DNA of 11,462 nucleotides from NCBI GenBank assembly GCA_017387265.1, contig JAFOFM010000099.1, forward strand, positions 1 through 11,462. The letters are read 5' to 3'. Shown here in pieces: positions 1 to 6,836 of this stretch. Under the pieces are notes generated by a model that saw only the letters and a list, made by a program, of their open reading frames with translations, ran no database searches and was not told the origin of the DNA. The DNA is from Peptococcaceae bacterium (lineage in GTDB: Bacteria; Bacillota; Peptococcia; Peptococcales; Peptococcaceae). Positions within the stretch are counted from its first letter, which is position 1. Each line of letters starts with the position of its first letter. The position numbers and the translations under genes were made by a program.

Positions 1-39
1 AAAATCGGTAAAACTGTTGTTTGCGACGAAGAAGCGTAA
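1..39 (+). CDS. C-terminal end of an unidentified gene (partial)
   Basis: Only the last 12 codons and a TAA stop (37-39) are visible, reading KIGKTVVCDEEA in the frame that starts at base 1. The frame is preferred because a clear intrinsic terminator follows 25 bases after the stop. A second frame is also open across the edge (to a TAA near position 57), so the choice is not certain. Too little is present to name a family. Confidence 0.4.
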   Translation, partial: KIGKTVVCDEEA

Positions 40-63
40 TAGAAAGTCGATATAAAAATCAGA

Positions 64-98
64 GGCTGTCTGCGGAAATGCAGGCAGCTTTTCTTTTG
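64..98 (+). terminator. intrinsic terminator of the left-edge gene
   Basis: The arms at 65-73 and 80-88 form a 9-bp GC-rich stem (GCTGTCTGC with GCAGGCAGC, one G-U pair). The loop is six bases and a T-rich tract, TTTTCTTTT, follows directly. It closes transcription from the left-edge gene before the promoter at 106-134. Confidence 0.8.
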
Positions 99-105
99 CA
101 ATGCT

Positions 106-134
106 TTGTAATTGTTGTCCGGGTGTGATATGAT
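106..134 (+). promoter_or_regulatory. sigma-A-type promoter of the small coiled-coil gene
   Basis: A -35-like TTGTAA (106-111) and a -10-like TATGAT (129-134) are separated by 17 bases. They lie just after the preceding terminator and 31 bases before the start codon at 166. The assignment rests on consensus similarity only. Confidence 0.55.
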
Positions 135-165
135 AAGAGTAACTTACGAATATGGAGGGATTCTT

Positions 166-432
166 ATGGCATTTGATGATTTCAAGAAAAAACTGACTGA
201 GGCTGCTGATTTAGCGGTAGACAAGGCGAAAGATTTAGCGGAAACCGGAAAACAGAAGATGGATATTGCAGCGGAAGAAAAAGAGCTGCAGAACTTATAT
301 GCGCAGATCGGGAAATCCGTCTATCATCTGGAAAAGGACAATGCAGAAAGCATTTATGCGGCGGAATGTGCCAATATTGCGGAACGTCTGCAGAGAATTG
401 ATGAACTGAAAAAGAATCCGGAAGCGGAATAA
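166..432 (+). CDS. small charged coiled-coil protein, unknown function
   Basis: An 88-residue soluble protein, rich in Lys, Glu and Ala, with no membrane segment or signal peptide. Residues about 5-60 form one long predicted helix with heptad-like spacing (FKKKLTEAADLAVDKAKDLAE and onward), and a second helix covers about 62-84. Proteins of this look, with a MAFDDFKKKL-like beginning, are common in Clostridia as short hypothetical proteins, sometimes fused to a zinc ribbon; no cysteine pair is present here. The ATG at 166 is chosen because TATGGAGGGA (151-160) provides a Shine-Dalgarno site 6-8 bases upstream. An in-frame extension back to 112 would overlap the promoter. It is a single-gene unit between a terminator and the ffs promoter. 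I do not know its function. Confidence 0.75.
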   Translation: MAFDDFKKKLTEAADLAVDKAKDLAETGKQKMDIAAEEKELQNLYAQIGKSVYHLEKDNAESIYAAECANIAERLQRIDELKKNPEAE

Positions 433-443
433 AACGAAAATCC

Positions 444-473
444 TTGACGGAATATGCTTTGTTATGCTAAAAT
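444..473 (+). promoter_or_regulatory. ffs (SRP RNA) promoter
   Basis: TTGACG (444-449) and TAAAAT (468-473) are separated by 18 bases, and the -10 is preceded by TATGC (extended -10 type). Transcription would begin near 480, exactly where the terminal helix of the SRP RNA begins. The 13-base string TATGCTAAAATAA recurs in the yigZ promoter. Confidence 0.75.
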
Positions 474-479
474 AAACGA

Positions 480-750
480 TAGTCATGCTAGACGGGGAGG
501 TAGCGGTGCCCTGTAACCTGCAATCCGCTATAGCAGGGTTGATGCCTGTTCGAGGGTTGGCTTTGTGAAGTCTGCCTCAGGTAAGTGGTGTTGACGGCTG
601 GGTCCTGCGCAACGCGAACTTATGAACCGTGTCAGGTCCGGAAGGAAGCAGCACTAAGTAAGCACTTGCGTGTGCCGCGGGAGTGCCTGGTTCGAGCTAA
701 CTGCCTGGGTACCGTTCGGAAAGTCCAATTCAGAGACAGGTGCATGACTT
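480..750 (+). ncRNA. ffs: signal recognition particle RNA, large Bacillus-type (scRNA)
   Basis: This is the RNA scaffold of the signal recognition particle, which binds Ffh and directs nascent membrane and secreted proteins to the translocase. The hallmark helix-8 segment with GGTCCGGAAGGAAGCAGCA is at 635-653, including the GGAA tetraloop and the asymmetric loop that binds the Ffh M domain. The 5' segment about 499-540 closely matches the Alu domain of B. subtilis scr RNA as I remember it (GGTAGCGGTGCCCTGTAACC, then CAATCCGCTATAGCAGGG). The ends pair: GTCATGC at 482-488 with GCATGAC at 742-748, followed by T-rich sequence. The length of about 270 nt is that of the large type with an Alu domain, typical of Bacilli and Clostridia. 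The ends are inferred from the promoter and the terminal helix. Confidence 0.95.
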
Positions 751-770
751 TTATTTTTACAGCAAATGAT

Positions 771-816
771 AAAGGCTGTCGCTGGAAGAAATATTCTTCC
801 TGCGGCAGCCTTTTTT
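771..816. terminator. strong terminator between ffs and the convergent minus-strand gene
   Basis: A long hairpin: the arm 771-790 pairs with 794-814 (AAGGCTG, CGC and GGAAGAA blocks with their complements, interrupted by small mismatches) around a three-base loop ATA. On the plus strand T6 (811-816) follows, so it is mainly a terminator for ffs. On the minus strand the weaker tract TTTATCATTT follows, so it may also serve the gene ending at 846. Confidence 0.8.
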
Positions 817-845
817 GTATTTAACCAATATGGTTTTGCGATATA

Positions 846-2555
846 TTATTTCTGGTTTTTCCGGTCGCGATGCTCCTGAAACGAAACAACTTTTCCACTG
901 TGTTTGCCGCTGCTTTTGCCAGATGACTTTGCTGCAGCTTTTGATTCTTTGCGGGAAATCTGTTCCGGCGAATAGCCGCAGAAGTTCCATCTTGGTGTTT
1001 GTACACTGATTTCGTTCAGTGCAGCAGTTAACTTTAATGTAGTGTCATAATCCGGAATGTTCAGATAATGGGTTGATAAAAGCGTTATAACATCCGTAAG
1101 GGTAAGTCCGCTGCGGAGCCAGTATTCGATATTCTGCAGCATCAGCAGAGGATGTGCTTCCGGATTCAGATACGGATGGAAATCGGTAAGAAACTGCTGA
1201 TACAGCTGTTCATTGGCGAGTCGGCGCTGGAAAATCAGAGCCTCCAGCTGATCGAGATCCGGCCAGAAAAAGTCGGTTCTGTTTTCCTGCAGCTGTTTTA
1301 ATCGATGGATGATTTCTTTACAGGAAGGGTCATCTCCGGCAAGAGGGCTGGCCATGACATAACCATCACGGAATACATAATCATAACGTGCCGTCGCAGC
1401 ACGTTCCAGTGTTCTGGTCAGTTCATCCGCCGATATCACCAGATGCATACTTTCGCTGATGATGCGGATAACACGCCGAATCGGGTACAGTCCGTACAGA
1501 TACACTGCCGTATAGCAGAAAGTATGCAGCATATCAAAGTACTGAATGTCCATCATGAGTGTTTCGTCTTTCAGCAGCTTTTTATAAAGGCTGCGCAGCT
1601 CTACCGGTGCGGTCAGATACTGTCCGGTTTCGTCTACAAAAGCGAGACCGCACAGCAGAAGATATCCCCCGTGCAGCGTTACATCCTGCGAGAATAACGG
1701 CATATTAGCCTGTCTCAGAAAGTCCAGAATCTCTACTTCCGGAATCGTAAGAGACTTTAACTGTTCGGCAAGAAAGACTTCGTCGGTTAATGCTGTAAAA
1801 AGCAGATGTTCCATCTGTTCCCGGCTTAAAGCGGCTTCGTCTGAAAGTTTGTGAAACTGAATCAGGCTCTTTAAAGCCATGTCCGGCATATTAGCCAGAC
1901 ATTGTTCCAGTGTGCTGGACTGGGTGATGGCCTCTTCCGGCATACCGGACTGTACCAGATAATCAATCAGTTCCTGCAGTTCCGGATGCCCGTCCAGTTT
2001 TGTCAGTTCCTCCAGAGATTCTACGCCATCCAGTGCCGAGAGCAAATCCGTACTGGTCATGTTTTCGTAATCAAACTCATCGGCTAAAAAATATAATTCT
2101 GCGCGCAGAGCCTGTAAATCGTCCTCGACTTTCTGTTTTAGAAACGGAATACATCCCCGGGAACAGGCGCGATTGTCTCCCTGCCAGTCTTTTAACTGAA
2201 AAGCTGGTTCCGGAAGCAGAGATTTCATCGAATGCAGGGTAATGGAGATGCAATCTGACGGATGTGCACCGCGATAATAAAGAATTTCACTGTTTTTCTG
2301 AAACATAGCAGCCAGTTTAAAATTATCGCAGGGAAGCGAATGGGGTGCATCAGAAAAACTTTCGTTATCACCGACATAGCTGATTTTTGTCTGCCGGGCA
2401 GTAAATTCAAAAGCAGTGGTAAAAGGCCAACCGAAGCAGACACTGATTACCTGGTTGATATCATCCAGAAGAACCGAATCGGGAAGAATCACATCCCGAT
2501 AAACCGGTGGAGTACAATCCGGAATCTGCAGCCGTACATGTAAATGTGTGATCAT
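846..2555 (-). CDS. large protein with degenerate pRiA4b ORF-3-like N-terminal domain
   Basis: A 569-residue protein with no signal peptide or membrane segment. Residues 1 to about 125 resemble the plasmid pRiA4b ORF-3-like family: a beta strand (THLHVRLQIPDCTPPVYRDV), then ILPDSVLLDDINQVI and CFGWPF, and later a cysteine-containing RACSRGC stretch where the family usually has a RACPPEDCGG-like motif. The usual His-rich HLHEF element reads TAFEF, so the domain is divergent. The remaining ~400 residues look all-helical and unfamiliar. Near the end, PRWNFCGYSPEQISRKE resembles a short motif seen at the C-termini of SEC-C/pRiA4b-type proteins. The last ~35 residues are a basic Ser/Lys/Gly tail (repeats of SSGK and HSGK) that could bind nucleic acid. 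The start lies 12 bases after the nitroreductase stop, so the two are probably cotranscribed; the ribosome-binding site is weak. Function unknown. Confidence 0.75.
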   Translation of the reverse strand: MITHLHVRLQIPDCTPPVYRDVILPDSVLLDDINQVISVCFGWPFTTAFEFTARQTKISYVGDNESFSDAPHSLPCDNFKLAAMFQKNSEILYYRGAHPSDCISITLHSMKSLLPEPAFQLKDWQGDNRACSRGCIPFLKQKVEDDLQALRAELYFLADEFDYENMTSTDLLSALDGVESLEELTKLDGHPELQELIDYLVQSGMPEEAITQSSTLEQCLANMPDMALKSLIQFHKLSDEAALSREQMEHLLFTALTDEVFLAEQLKSLTIPEVEILDFLRQANMPLFSQDVTLHGGYLLLCGLAFVDETGQYLTAPVELRSLYKKLLKDETLMMDIQYFDMLHTFCYTAVYLYGLYPIRRVIRIISESMHLVISADELTRTLERAATARYDYVFRDGYVMASPLAGDDPSCKEIIHRLKQLQENRTDFFWPDLDQLEALIFQRRLANEQLYQQFLTDFHPYLNPEAHPLLMLQNIEYWLRSGLTLTDVITLLSTHYLNIPDYDTTLKLTAALNEISVQTPRWNFCGYSPEQISRKESKAAAKSSGKSSGKHSGKVVSFQEHRDRKNQK

Positions 2556-2567
2556 AAGCGAAATCTC

Positions 2568-3113
2568 TTACGCCTCGTAGCTGTTAAAGCTATGAATGGC
2601 ATTCAGTTCTTTACGCACTTTTGTACGAGCTGTGCCGGACGGATAACCGACAGCCAGCATAATAAAAATACGGCGATCTTCTGGCACATGGAGCAGTTCT
2701 TTCATTTTTGCTTCATCGAAAGCGCCCATAATGCAGGTACTTAAGCCCAGTTCCGCAGCCTGCAGGCAGAAATGTTCGGTTGCACTGCCCAGGTCAAACT
2801 GTGCCCAGCGATTAGAGTCGACTTTGCCCTGAATTTTTGGCATTAATACAGCCTGTTCTTCGATAACTGCTACCAGAACCGGTGCGGTTTCGGCAAATTT
2901 ATTGATGCCCAGCGGATTGTTGGAAACTGCAACGCCGGCCTGTTTCACCAGTTCTGCATCGTCGATTACGATGAATTTCCATGGCTGGGAGTTGCATGCC
3001 GATGGAGCCAGCTGCGCGGCCTGGATGCATTTTAATAAATCTTCGCGGCGGACTTCCTGTGCAGTAAATGCACGGTCGCTCTGGCGGGTTGTAGCTAAAT
3101 CCATAAATGTCAT
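2568..3113 (-). CDS. nitroreductase family protein (FMN-dependent)
   Basis: A 181-residue cytoplasmic flavoprotein of the nitroreductase superfamily, which usually binds FMN as a homodimer and reduces nitroaromatics, quinones or other oxidants with NAD(P)H. The N-terminal RQSDRAF (R10, S12, R14) is the family's FMN-phosphate-binding motif. SACNSQPW (38-45) is the second conserved flavin-binding segment. A C-terminal region about 107-131 (DLGSATEHFCLQAAELGLST) matches the conserved helix at the dimer interface, and the GYPSG element follows near 156-160. Length is typical of the short single-domain members. AAAGGAGAG lies 8-10 bases before the ATG. It sits downstream of the SCIFF gene and its terminator on the same strand and just upstream of the 846-2555 gene. 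I see no convincing promoter of its own, so read-through from the SCIFF promoter is possible. The substrate cannot be told. Confidence 0.9.
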   Translation of the reverse strand: MTFMDLATTRQSDRAFTAQEVRREDLLKCIQAAQLAPSACNSQPWKFIVIDDAELVKQAGVAVSNNPLGINKFAETAPVLVAVIEEQAVLMPKIQGKVDSNRWAQFDLGSATEHFCLQAAELGLSTCIMGAFDEAKMKELLHVPEDRRIFIMLAVGYPSGTARTKVRKELNAIHSFNSYEA

Positions 3114-3144
3114 GGTAAATCTCTCCTTTGAATTTGAATTTAGA

Positions 3145-3180
3145 TAAAAAGAAAAACAGCCACCGCTTTGCGATGGCTGT
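3145..3180 (-). terminator. intrinsic terminator of the SCIFF peptide gene
   Basis: On the minus strand, ACAGCCATCGC (3180-3170) pairs with GCGGTGGCTGT (3166-3156) around an AAA loop with one G-U pair, followed by TTTTCTTTTT. It starts six bases after the SCIFF stop codon. It should make the peptide message largely monocistronic, with partial read-through into the nitroreductase. Confidence 0.85.
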
Positions 3181-3186
3181 CATGGA

Positions 3187-3327
3187 TTAGTTATTTTTGC
3201 AAACCTGGTTACCAACTGTGCAGGATGTTTTGCAAGCAGACTGGCAGGATGTCTGGCATTCACCGCAGCCACCTTTTTTTACAGTACCCTGTAAGTTCTG
3301 TGCGCTGATTGTTTTGATATGAGCCAT
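3187..3327 (-). CDS. scfA: SCIFF six-cysteine ranthipeptide precursor
   Basis: A 46-residue peptide read on the minus strand from ATG (3327-3325) to TAA (3189-3187). The first half is MAHIKTISAQNLQGTVKKGG. The second half has six cysteines (C21, C24, C28, C32, C36, C43) among Gln, Ser and Thr, ending GNQVCKNN. This is the signature of SCIFF (six cysteines in forty-five residues), a ribosomally made peptide conserved across Clostridia. A radical SAM SPASM enzyme links its Cys sulfurs to carbon atoms of acceptor residues (thioether, ranthipeptide class). A Shine-Dalgarno GGAGGGG lies 6 bases before the ATG. It has its own consensus-like promoter and its own terminator. The maturase gene, normally next door, is not adjacent here. 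Its biological role in the family is unsettled; signalling roles have been proposed. Confidence 0.95.
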   Translation of the reverse strand: MAHIKTISAQNLQGTVKKGGCGECQTSCQSACKTSCTVGNQVCKNN

Positions 3328-3371
3328 GATTTTCCCCTCCTTCATGATGTTGCCTCAATAAACGATAATTC

Positions 3372-3400
3372 ATTATAGCATGGGATAGAATCATTCACAA
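3372..3400 (-). promoter_or_regulatory. strong sigma-A promoter of the SCIFF gene
   Basis: On the minus strand, TTGTGA (3400-3395), a 17-base spacer and a perfect TATAAT (3377-3372) preceded by ATGC (extended -10). The start site would be near 3365, giving a leader of about 40 bases before the ATG at 3327. It is the best-matching promoter in the window. Confidence 0.8.
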
Positions 3401-3436
3401 CATTTTTTTCCTGCATGAGCCGTGGGAAATTTTAAA

Positions 3437-3452
3437 TGTTTCACGTGAAACA
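3437..3452. other. parS: parS centromere site (ParB/Spo0J binding)
   Basis: TGTTTCACGTGAAACA is a perfect 16-bp palindrome identical to the consensus parS of B. subtilis. ParB (Spo0J) loads here, slides and spreads, and recruits SMC for origin segregation. It lies between the divergent SCIFF and nfo promoters, outside all coding sequence. In Bacillota most such sites cluster in the origin-proximal part of the chromosome. A second copy was not seen in the window. Confidence 0.9.
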
Positions 3453-3473
3453 TCCCGAAATGCCGGGAGGTTA

Positions 3474-3503
3474 CTGACAAATGACATGAATTCATGGTAA
3501 AAT
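3474..3503 (+). promoter_or_regulatory. probable promoter of the nfo operon
   Basis: CTGACA (3474-3479), an 18-base spacer and TAAAAT (3498-3503), 31 bases before the nfo start codon. The architecture (18-base spacer, TAAAAT) matches the ffs and yigZ promoters. The parS site ends 21 bases upstream of the -35. Confidence 0.65.
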
Positions 3504-3533
3504 TACATATTACGATGGAATGGAGGAAGCTTC

Positions 3534-4373
3534 ATGTTACATATTGGATGTCATTTATCAGCCTCGAAAGGCTATCTGGCTATGGGAAAAGATGCCCTGA
3601 AAATCGGTGCGGATACGTTTCAGTTTTTTACCCGCAATCCGCGGGGCGGAAAAGCAAAAGATATCGATGAAGCGGATGTGGCTGCCTTTTTAAAGCTGGC
3701 CGGAGATAATCACTTTACGCATATTCTGGCACATGCGCCATACACCATGAATGCCTGTTCAAAAGATGCCGGGATTCGCGGATTCAGCAGGGAAATGATG
3801 GCGGATGATCTGCGGCGTATGGAATATCTGCCAGGCAATTTTTATAATTTTCATCCGGGAAGTCATGTAGGCCAGGGGATGGACACAGGCATTTCCCTGA
3901 TTACGGAACAGCTCAATGCGGTGATGAAGCCGGAGCAGCGTACAACCATTCTGCTGGAAACCATGGCGGGCAAAGGCAGCGAAGTAGGCGGCCGTTTTGA
4001 AGAACTGCGGCGTATTATAGATGGCGTGCATCTGCACGAAAAAATGGGGGTATGTCTGGATACCTGCCATGTCTATGATGCCGGATATGATATTGTGCAT
4101 AATCTGGATGGAGTTCTGGATGAATTTGACCATATAATCGGGCTGGAATGGCTTAAAGCAATTCATTTAAACGACAGCCTGAATCCAATGGCAAGCCATA
4201 AAGACCGTCATGCAAAAATCGGTGAGGGCTCACTTGGATTAGACGCAATCTGCCGGATTATTAATCATCCAAAACTGCAGCATCTGTTTTTTATTCTAGA
4301 GACTCCGCAGGAGGATTTAGCCGGTTATGGTGCAGAAATAGCACTTCTGCGCAGCTGTCATCAGGAGGGATAA
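3534..4373 (+). CDS. nfo: deoxyribonuclease IV (AP endonuclease, EndoIV family)
   Basis: Endonuclease IV cleaves the DNA backbone 5' to abasic sites in base-excision repair and can trim blocked 3' ends. The protein is 279 residues, a normal length for a single TIM barrel. All nine expected ligands of the trinuclear zinc site are visible: H67 (HAPY), H107 (NFHPGSH), E142 (LETMAG), D176 and H179 ([12 protein letters not shown]), H211 (HLNDS), D224 and H226 (DRHAKIGEG) and E256 (ETP). The N-terminal [11 protein letters not shown] is also typical. The ATG at 3534 follows GGAGGAAG (3522-3529) at good spacing. It is the first gene of a six-gene operon; the next start lies three bases after its stop, with that gene's Shine-Dalgarno site inside its last codons, suggesting translational coupling. 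Confidence 0.97.
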   Translation: MLHIGCHLSASKGYLAMGKDALKIGADTFQFFTRNPRGGKAKDIDEADVAAFLKLAGDNHFTHILAHAPYTMNACSKDAGIRGFSREMMADDLRRMEYLPGNFYNFHPGSHVGQGMDTGISLITEQLNAVMKPEQRTTILLETMAGKGSEVGGRFEELRRIIDGVHLHEKMGVCLDTCHVYDAGYDIVHNLDGVLDEFDHIIGLEWLKAIHLNDSLNPMASHKDRHAKIGEGSLGLDAICRIINHPKLQHLFFILETPQEDLAGYGAEIALLRSCHQEG

Positions 4374-4376
4374 CCC

Positions 4377-5087
4377 GTGAATATTGGAAAGGCAATTCGT
4401 CTGGAACTAGAGGGGATGGCGGAGGATACATACCGCGCATTTTCTGCTGGTCTGATTCCGGGGGAAGAACATATACTGGGTGTTCGGCTTCCGAGACTGC
4501 GTGAAATTGCAAAACGAATCGTAAAAACAGATAGCTGGCAGGAATATCTGGCTTGTGAGCCGTATTATTTTGAGGAGATTATGCTGCAGGGGATGATTAT
4601 CGGGGCAGCAAAACTTCCTGCTGAAGAACGGCTGGAATATGTGAGAGATTTTATCCCTGCTATTCGCAACTGGTCAGTGTGTGACAGTTTTGTGAGCGGA
4701 CTGAAATTTGCCAGAAACAATCTGGAAGTAGTATGGCAGTTTATACAGCCGTATATAAAGAGTGGGGATGTATTTTCTGTCCGGTTTGCAGTTGTTATGA
4801 TGATGAATTATTATCTGACGGATTCGTACATCGACCTTGTGCTGGAACAGTTAGACGGCATAAAACACGAAGCTTACTATGTGAAAATGGCTGTAGCGTG
4901 GGCGCTGGCAACGGCACTGGCAAAACAGCCGGAAAAAACATGGGCTTATTTGCAGAATCATCATCTGGATGAAGATACCTGGAGAAAGACTGTGCAGAAA
5001 TGCATGGAGTCGTATCGGATTTCAGAGGAATATAAAACGATTTTGCGCCAGATGCGACGCGATCTGGCAAAACAGAAGCATGTGTAA
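4377..5087 (+). CDS. DNA alkylation repair protein, AlkD-like glycosylase
   Basis: A 236-residue all-helical HEAT-like protein of the AlkD family, which removes N3- and N7-alkylated purines from DNA by N-glycosidic cleavage. The segment LGVRLPRLREIAKR (34-47) is characteristic. W99 and D103 in NWSVCDSF, R136 in SVRFAVV and W175 in MAVAWALA fall at nearly the spacing of W109, D113, R148 and W187 of Bacillus cereus AlkD, as I recall those. This suggests an active enzyme rather than a scaffold. The start is GTG at 4377, with AGGAGGG (4363-4369) seven bases upstream inside the end of nfo. The pairing with nfo is logical: the glycosylase creates the abasic site that endonuclease IV incises. The divergence from AlkD proper is considerable, so substrate range is not certain. 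Confidence 0.9.
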   Translation: MNIGKAIRLELEGMAEDTYRAFSAGLIPGEEHILGVRLPRLREIAKRIVKTDSWQEYLACEPYYFEEIMLQGMIIGAAKLPAEERLEYVRDFIPAIRNWSVCDSFVSGLKFARNNLEVVWQFIQPYIKSGDVFSVRFAVVMMMNYYLTDSYIDLVLEQLDGIKHEAYYVKMAVAWALATALAKQPEKTWAYLQNHHLDEDTWRKTVQKCMESYRISEEYKTILRQMRRDLAKQKHV

Positions 5088-5104
5088 ATAAAGGAGTGGA
5101 TGCT

Positions 5105-5815
5105 GTGCTGGATATCATACTGGCTGCTGTTTTATTTGTAATGGCCATTCTGGGATTTCGCAAAGGTTTTTTGAAAAGTTTAATCGGACTGTTTGGCAAT
5201 CTGATAGCATTAGCACTCAGTTATGTGCTGGCAGCGCCGGTGACAGTGCGGCTGAATGAACAGTTTGGCACCGCAGAAAAATTTGCCGGCACCATTCGGG
5301 AACTGCTGCCGATGCCGGATCATTTTTCGATGGTGATGGCAAGTTTTGAAGGCATGGGACAGCTTTATACCTATCTGGATCAGTCATTTCTGCCTGAGTC
5401 TATGAAACAGAGTATTTTAGCTGCTGTACAGGAGCAGGTAAATGCGGTAGGTGCAGGGGTATATGCGACAATGGCTGATACCATTGCCATTACGGTAGCC
5501 ACATCCATTCTGCAGGGGCTGGTGTTTATCGGCCTGTGGGCACTGTTTTGTGTACTGCTGTTTTTAGCAGGGCATATTTTAGGCGGTGTGGTGCATCTGG
5601 TGCCGGTAGTAGGTCTGATGGACCGGCTTGGCGGCATGGTTATATCGCTTGCATTTACAGTAATTACGATACTGATTTTATATAAAGGCATCAGTGTGCT
5701 TGGTCTGATGGAGGGGTCACTGTTTGCTGAATCGCAGATTTTTCATTTCTGCAGTGAGTTATTAAATCCGGATGTCACAGCTCCGGAACTGACAGGGGGA
5801 GTAAGCAATGCCTGA
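5105..5815 (+). CDS. cvpA: CvpA family membrane protein
   Basis: A 236-residue integral membrane protein with about four hydrophobic segments: roughly 2-17, 22-42, 125-155 and 165-195. The first block IILAAVLFVMAILGFRKGFLKS is the typical CvpA (colicin V production protein) beginning, with the positively charged FRKGF turn between the first two helices. A soluble amphipathic stretch separates helices 2 and 3. The family's role in Bacillota is poorly defined; it is linked to envelope stress and small-molecule traffic. I choose GTG at 5105 because AAAGGAG (5090-5096) sits 8 bases upstream. An in-frame GTG at 5096 overlaps the Shine-Dalgarno site, and the ATG at 5100 is out of frame. Its stop overlaps the next gene by 8 bases, indicating translational coupling. 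Confidence 0.85.
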   Translation: MLDIILAAVLFVMAILGFRKGFLKSLIGLFGNLIALALSYVLAAPVTVRLNEQFGTAEKFAGTIRELLPMPDHFSMVMASFEGMGQLYTYLDQSFLPESMKQSILAAVQEQVNAVGAGVYATMADTIAITVATSILQGLVFIGLWALFCVLLFLAGHILGGVVHLVPVVGLMDRLGGMVISLAFTVITILILYKGISVLGLMEGSLFAESQIFHFCSELLNPDVTAPELTGGVSNA

Positions 5816-6782
5816 TTATCGGGATTATGCACCGTGGCTGGAAGCGCGTTACGGGCAGAGAGTCTATAAAGTGCCGCTAAATATTCCGGGGGGGACCTGC
5901 CCGAACCGGGACGGCACCGTTGGAAAAGGCGGATGTATTTTCTGTGAATCATCCGGTTCCGGATTTCAGTGTCTGCCGGATACCATGACTATTCGGGAAC
6001 AGTGGGCAGAAAATAAAGCCTTTTATGAACGTCGATTCCGTGCCCATAAATTTATCAGTTATTTACAGACCTATACCAATACTTATATGTCGCTGGAGCG
6101 CTTTAAAGAGGTGGTTTTAGCGGCTACGGAGGATGAGGATTTAGTCGGAGTGGCCATTTCTACACGACCGGATTGTGTCTGCGATGAATATCTGGAATTT
6201 CTGGCGGAATTAAAAGAAAGCAGGAATCTGGACGTTGATATTGAATTAGGATTACAGACGGTGAATTACCATAATCTGGTTGAAATAAACAGGGGACATA
6301 CACTGGCTGAATATATCGATGCAGTGCTGCGAATCAAACGCTACGGGTTAAGTACTACCGCGCATGTTATTTTAAATCTGCCGGGTGACACTATGCTGGA
6401 TGTCATTGAAACAGCAAAAATTGTATCAACGCTGGGTGTGGATTTTGTCAAACTGCATTCGCTTTATGTGGCAGGCGGTACTGAACTGGCTCGCCGTTAT
6501 GAGGCTGGAGAGTTTACGATGATTACGCTTTCGGAATATGTGGAGCGTGTGGTAACCTTTTTAGAGTATTTAGACCCTGAGATTGTCATTCAGAGGCTGG
6601 TAGGGAAAGGTCCTCAGGATAATCTGCTGTTCTGTAACTGGGACACAAGCTGGTGGAAAATTAAAGACGCCATTGATGCAGAGTTTATAGCACGAAATTC
6701 AAAACAGGGAAGTAAGTTTGATTATCTGAATGGAAAAGCAATCAGATTAAAACAGAGCCGAACCGGAACAGAAAACCGGTAA
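5808..6782 (+). CDS. radical SAM protein, YhcC/YtqA type (TIGR01212 family)
   Basis: A 324-residue enzyme of the radical SAM superfamily. The cluster-binding cysteines are C31, C43 and C46 (TCPNRDG, then GGCIFC). This C-X11-C-X2-C arrangement, with YKVPLNIPGGTCPNRDG before it, marks the YhcC/YtqA group rather than the usual CX3CX2C enzymes. Further family signs are the GVAISTRPDC segment, IELGLQT (near 146-152) and the C-terminal QRLVGKGPQDNLLFCNWD. B. subtilis YtqA is encoded next to a methyltransferase, and a tRNA-modification role has been suggested for the group; no methyltransferase is adjacent here. ATG 5808 follows GGGGGAG and overlaps the end of cvpA. It is not a SCIFF maturase: it lacks the SPASM-type C-terminal cysteines. 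Confidence 0.92.
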   Translation: MPDYRDYAPWLEARYGQRVYKVPLNIPGGTCPNRDGTVGKGGCIFCESSGSGFQCLPDTMTIREQWAENKAFYERRFRAHKFISYLQTYTNTYMSLERFKEVVLAATEDEDLVGVAISTRPDCVCDEYLEFLAELKESRNLDVDIELGLQTVNYHNLVEINRGHTLAEYIDAVLRIKRYGLSTTAHVILNLPGDTMLDVIETAKIVSTLGVDFVKLHSLYVAGGTELARRYEAGEFTMITLSEYVERVVTFLEYLDPEIVIQRLVGKGPQDNLLFCNWDTSWWKIKDAIDAEFIARNSKQGSKFDYLNGKAIRLKQSRTGTENR

Positions 6783-6806
6783 TCGCGGAAGATACAATCT
6801 GACATG

Positions 6807-6836
6807 CCACCGTTAGTTTTTCTACGAGGTGGTTTT
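6807..6836 (+). promoter_or_regulatory. possible hairpin covering the ribosome-binding site of the HEAT-repeat gene
   Basis: CCACC (6807-6811) is complementary to GGTGG (6828-6832), which forms part of the Shine-Dalgarno GAGGTGG of the next gene. TAG and CTA can pair inside around a T5 loop, and four T residues follow. It may damp translation or act as a weak attenuator inside the operon. Confidence 0.3.

Noticed and set aside
585..824. Plus-strand open frame of 79 codons
   Set aside because: It lies within the SRP RNA and its terminator and has no ribosome-binding site; the RNA explains the sequence.
757..1009. Short open frames on both strands around the 3' end of the 846-2555 gene
   Set aside because: They overlap the terminator and the clearly coding minus-strand frame and show no family resemblance.
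3759..4166. Minus-strand open frame antisense to nfo
   Set aside because: It is a shadow of a gene whose nine metal ligands are all conserved.
5096..5104. Upstream GTG start for cvpA
   Set aside because: It would place the start codon directly on the Shine-Dalgarno site; GTG 5105 has proper spacing.
5808..6782. Radical SAM gene as the missing SCIFF maturase
   Set aside because: Its C-X11-C-X2-C cluster motif and conserved blocks are of the YhcC/YtqA type, and the C-terminal SPASM cysteines of SCIFF maturases are absent.
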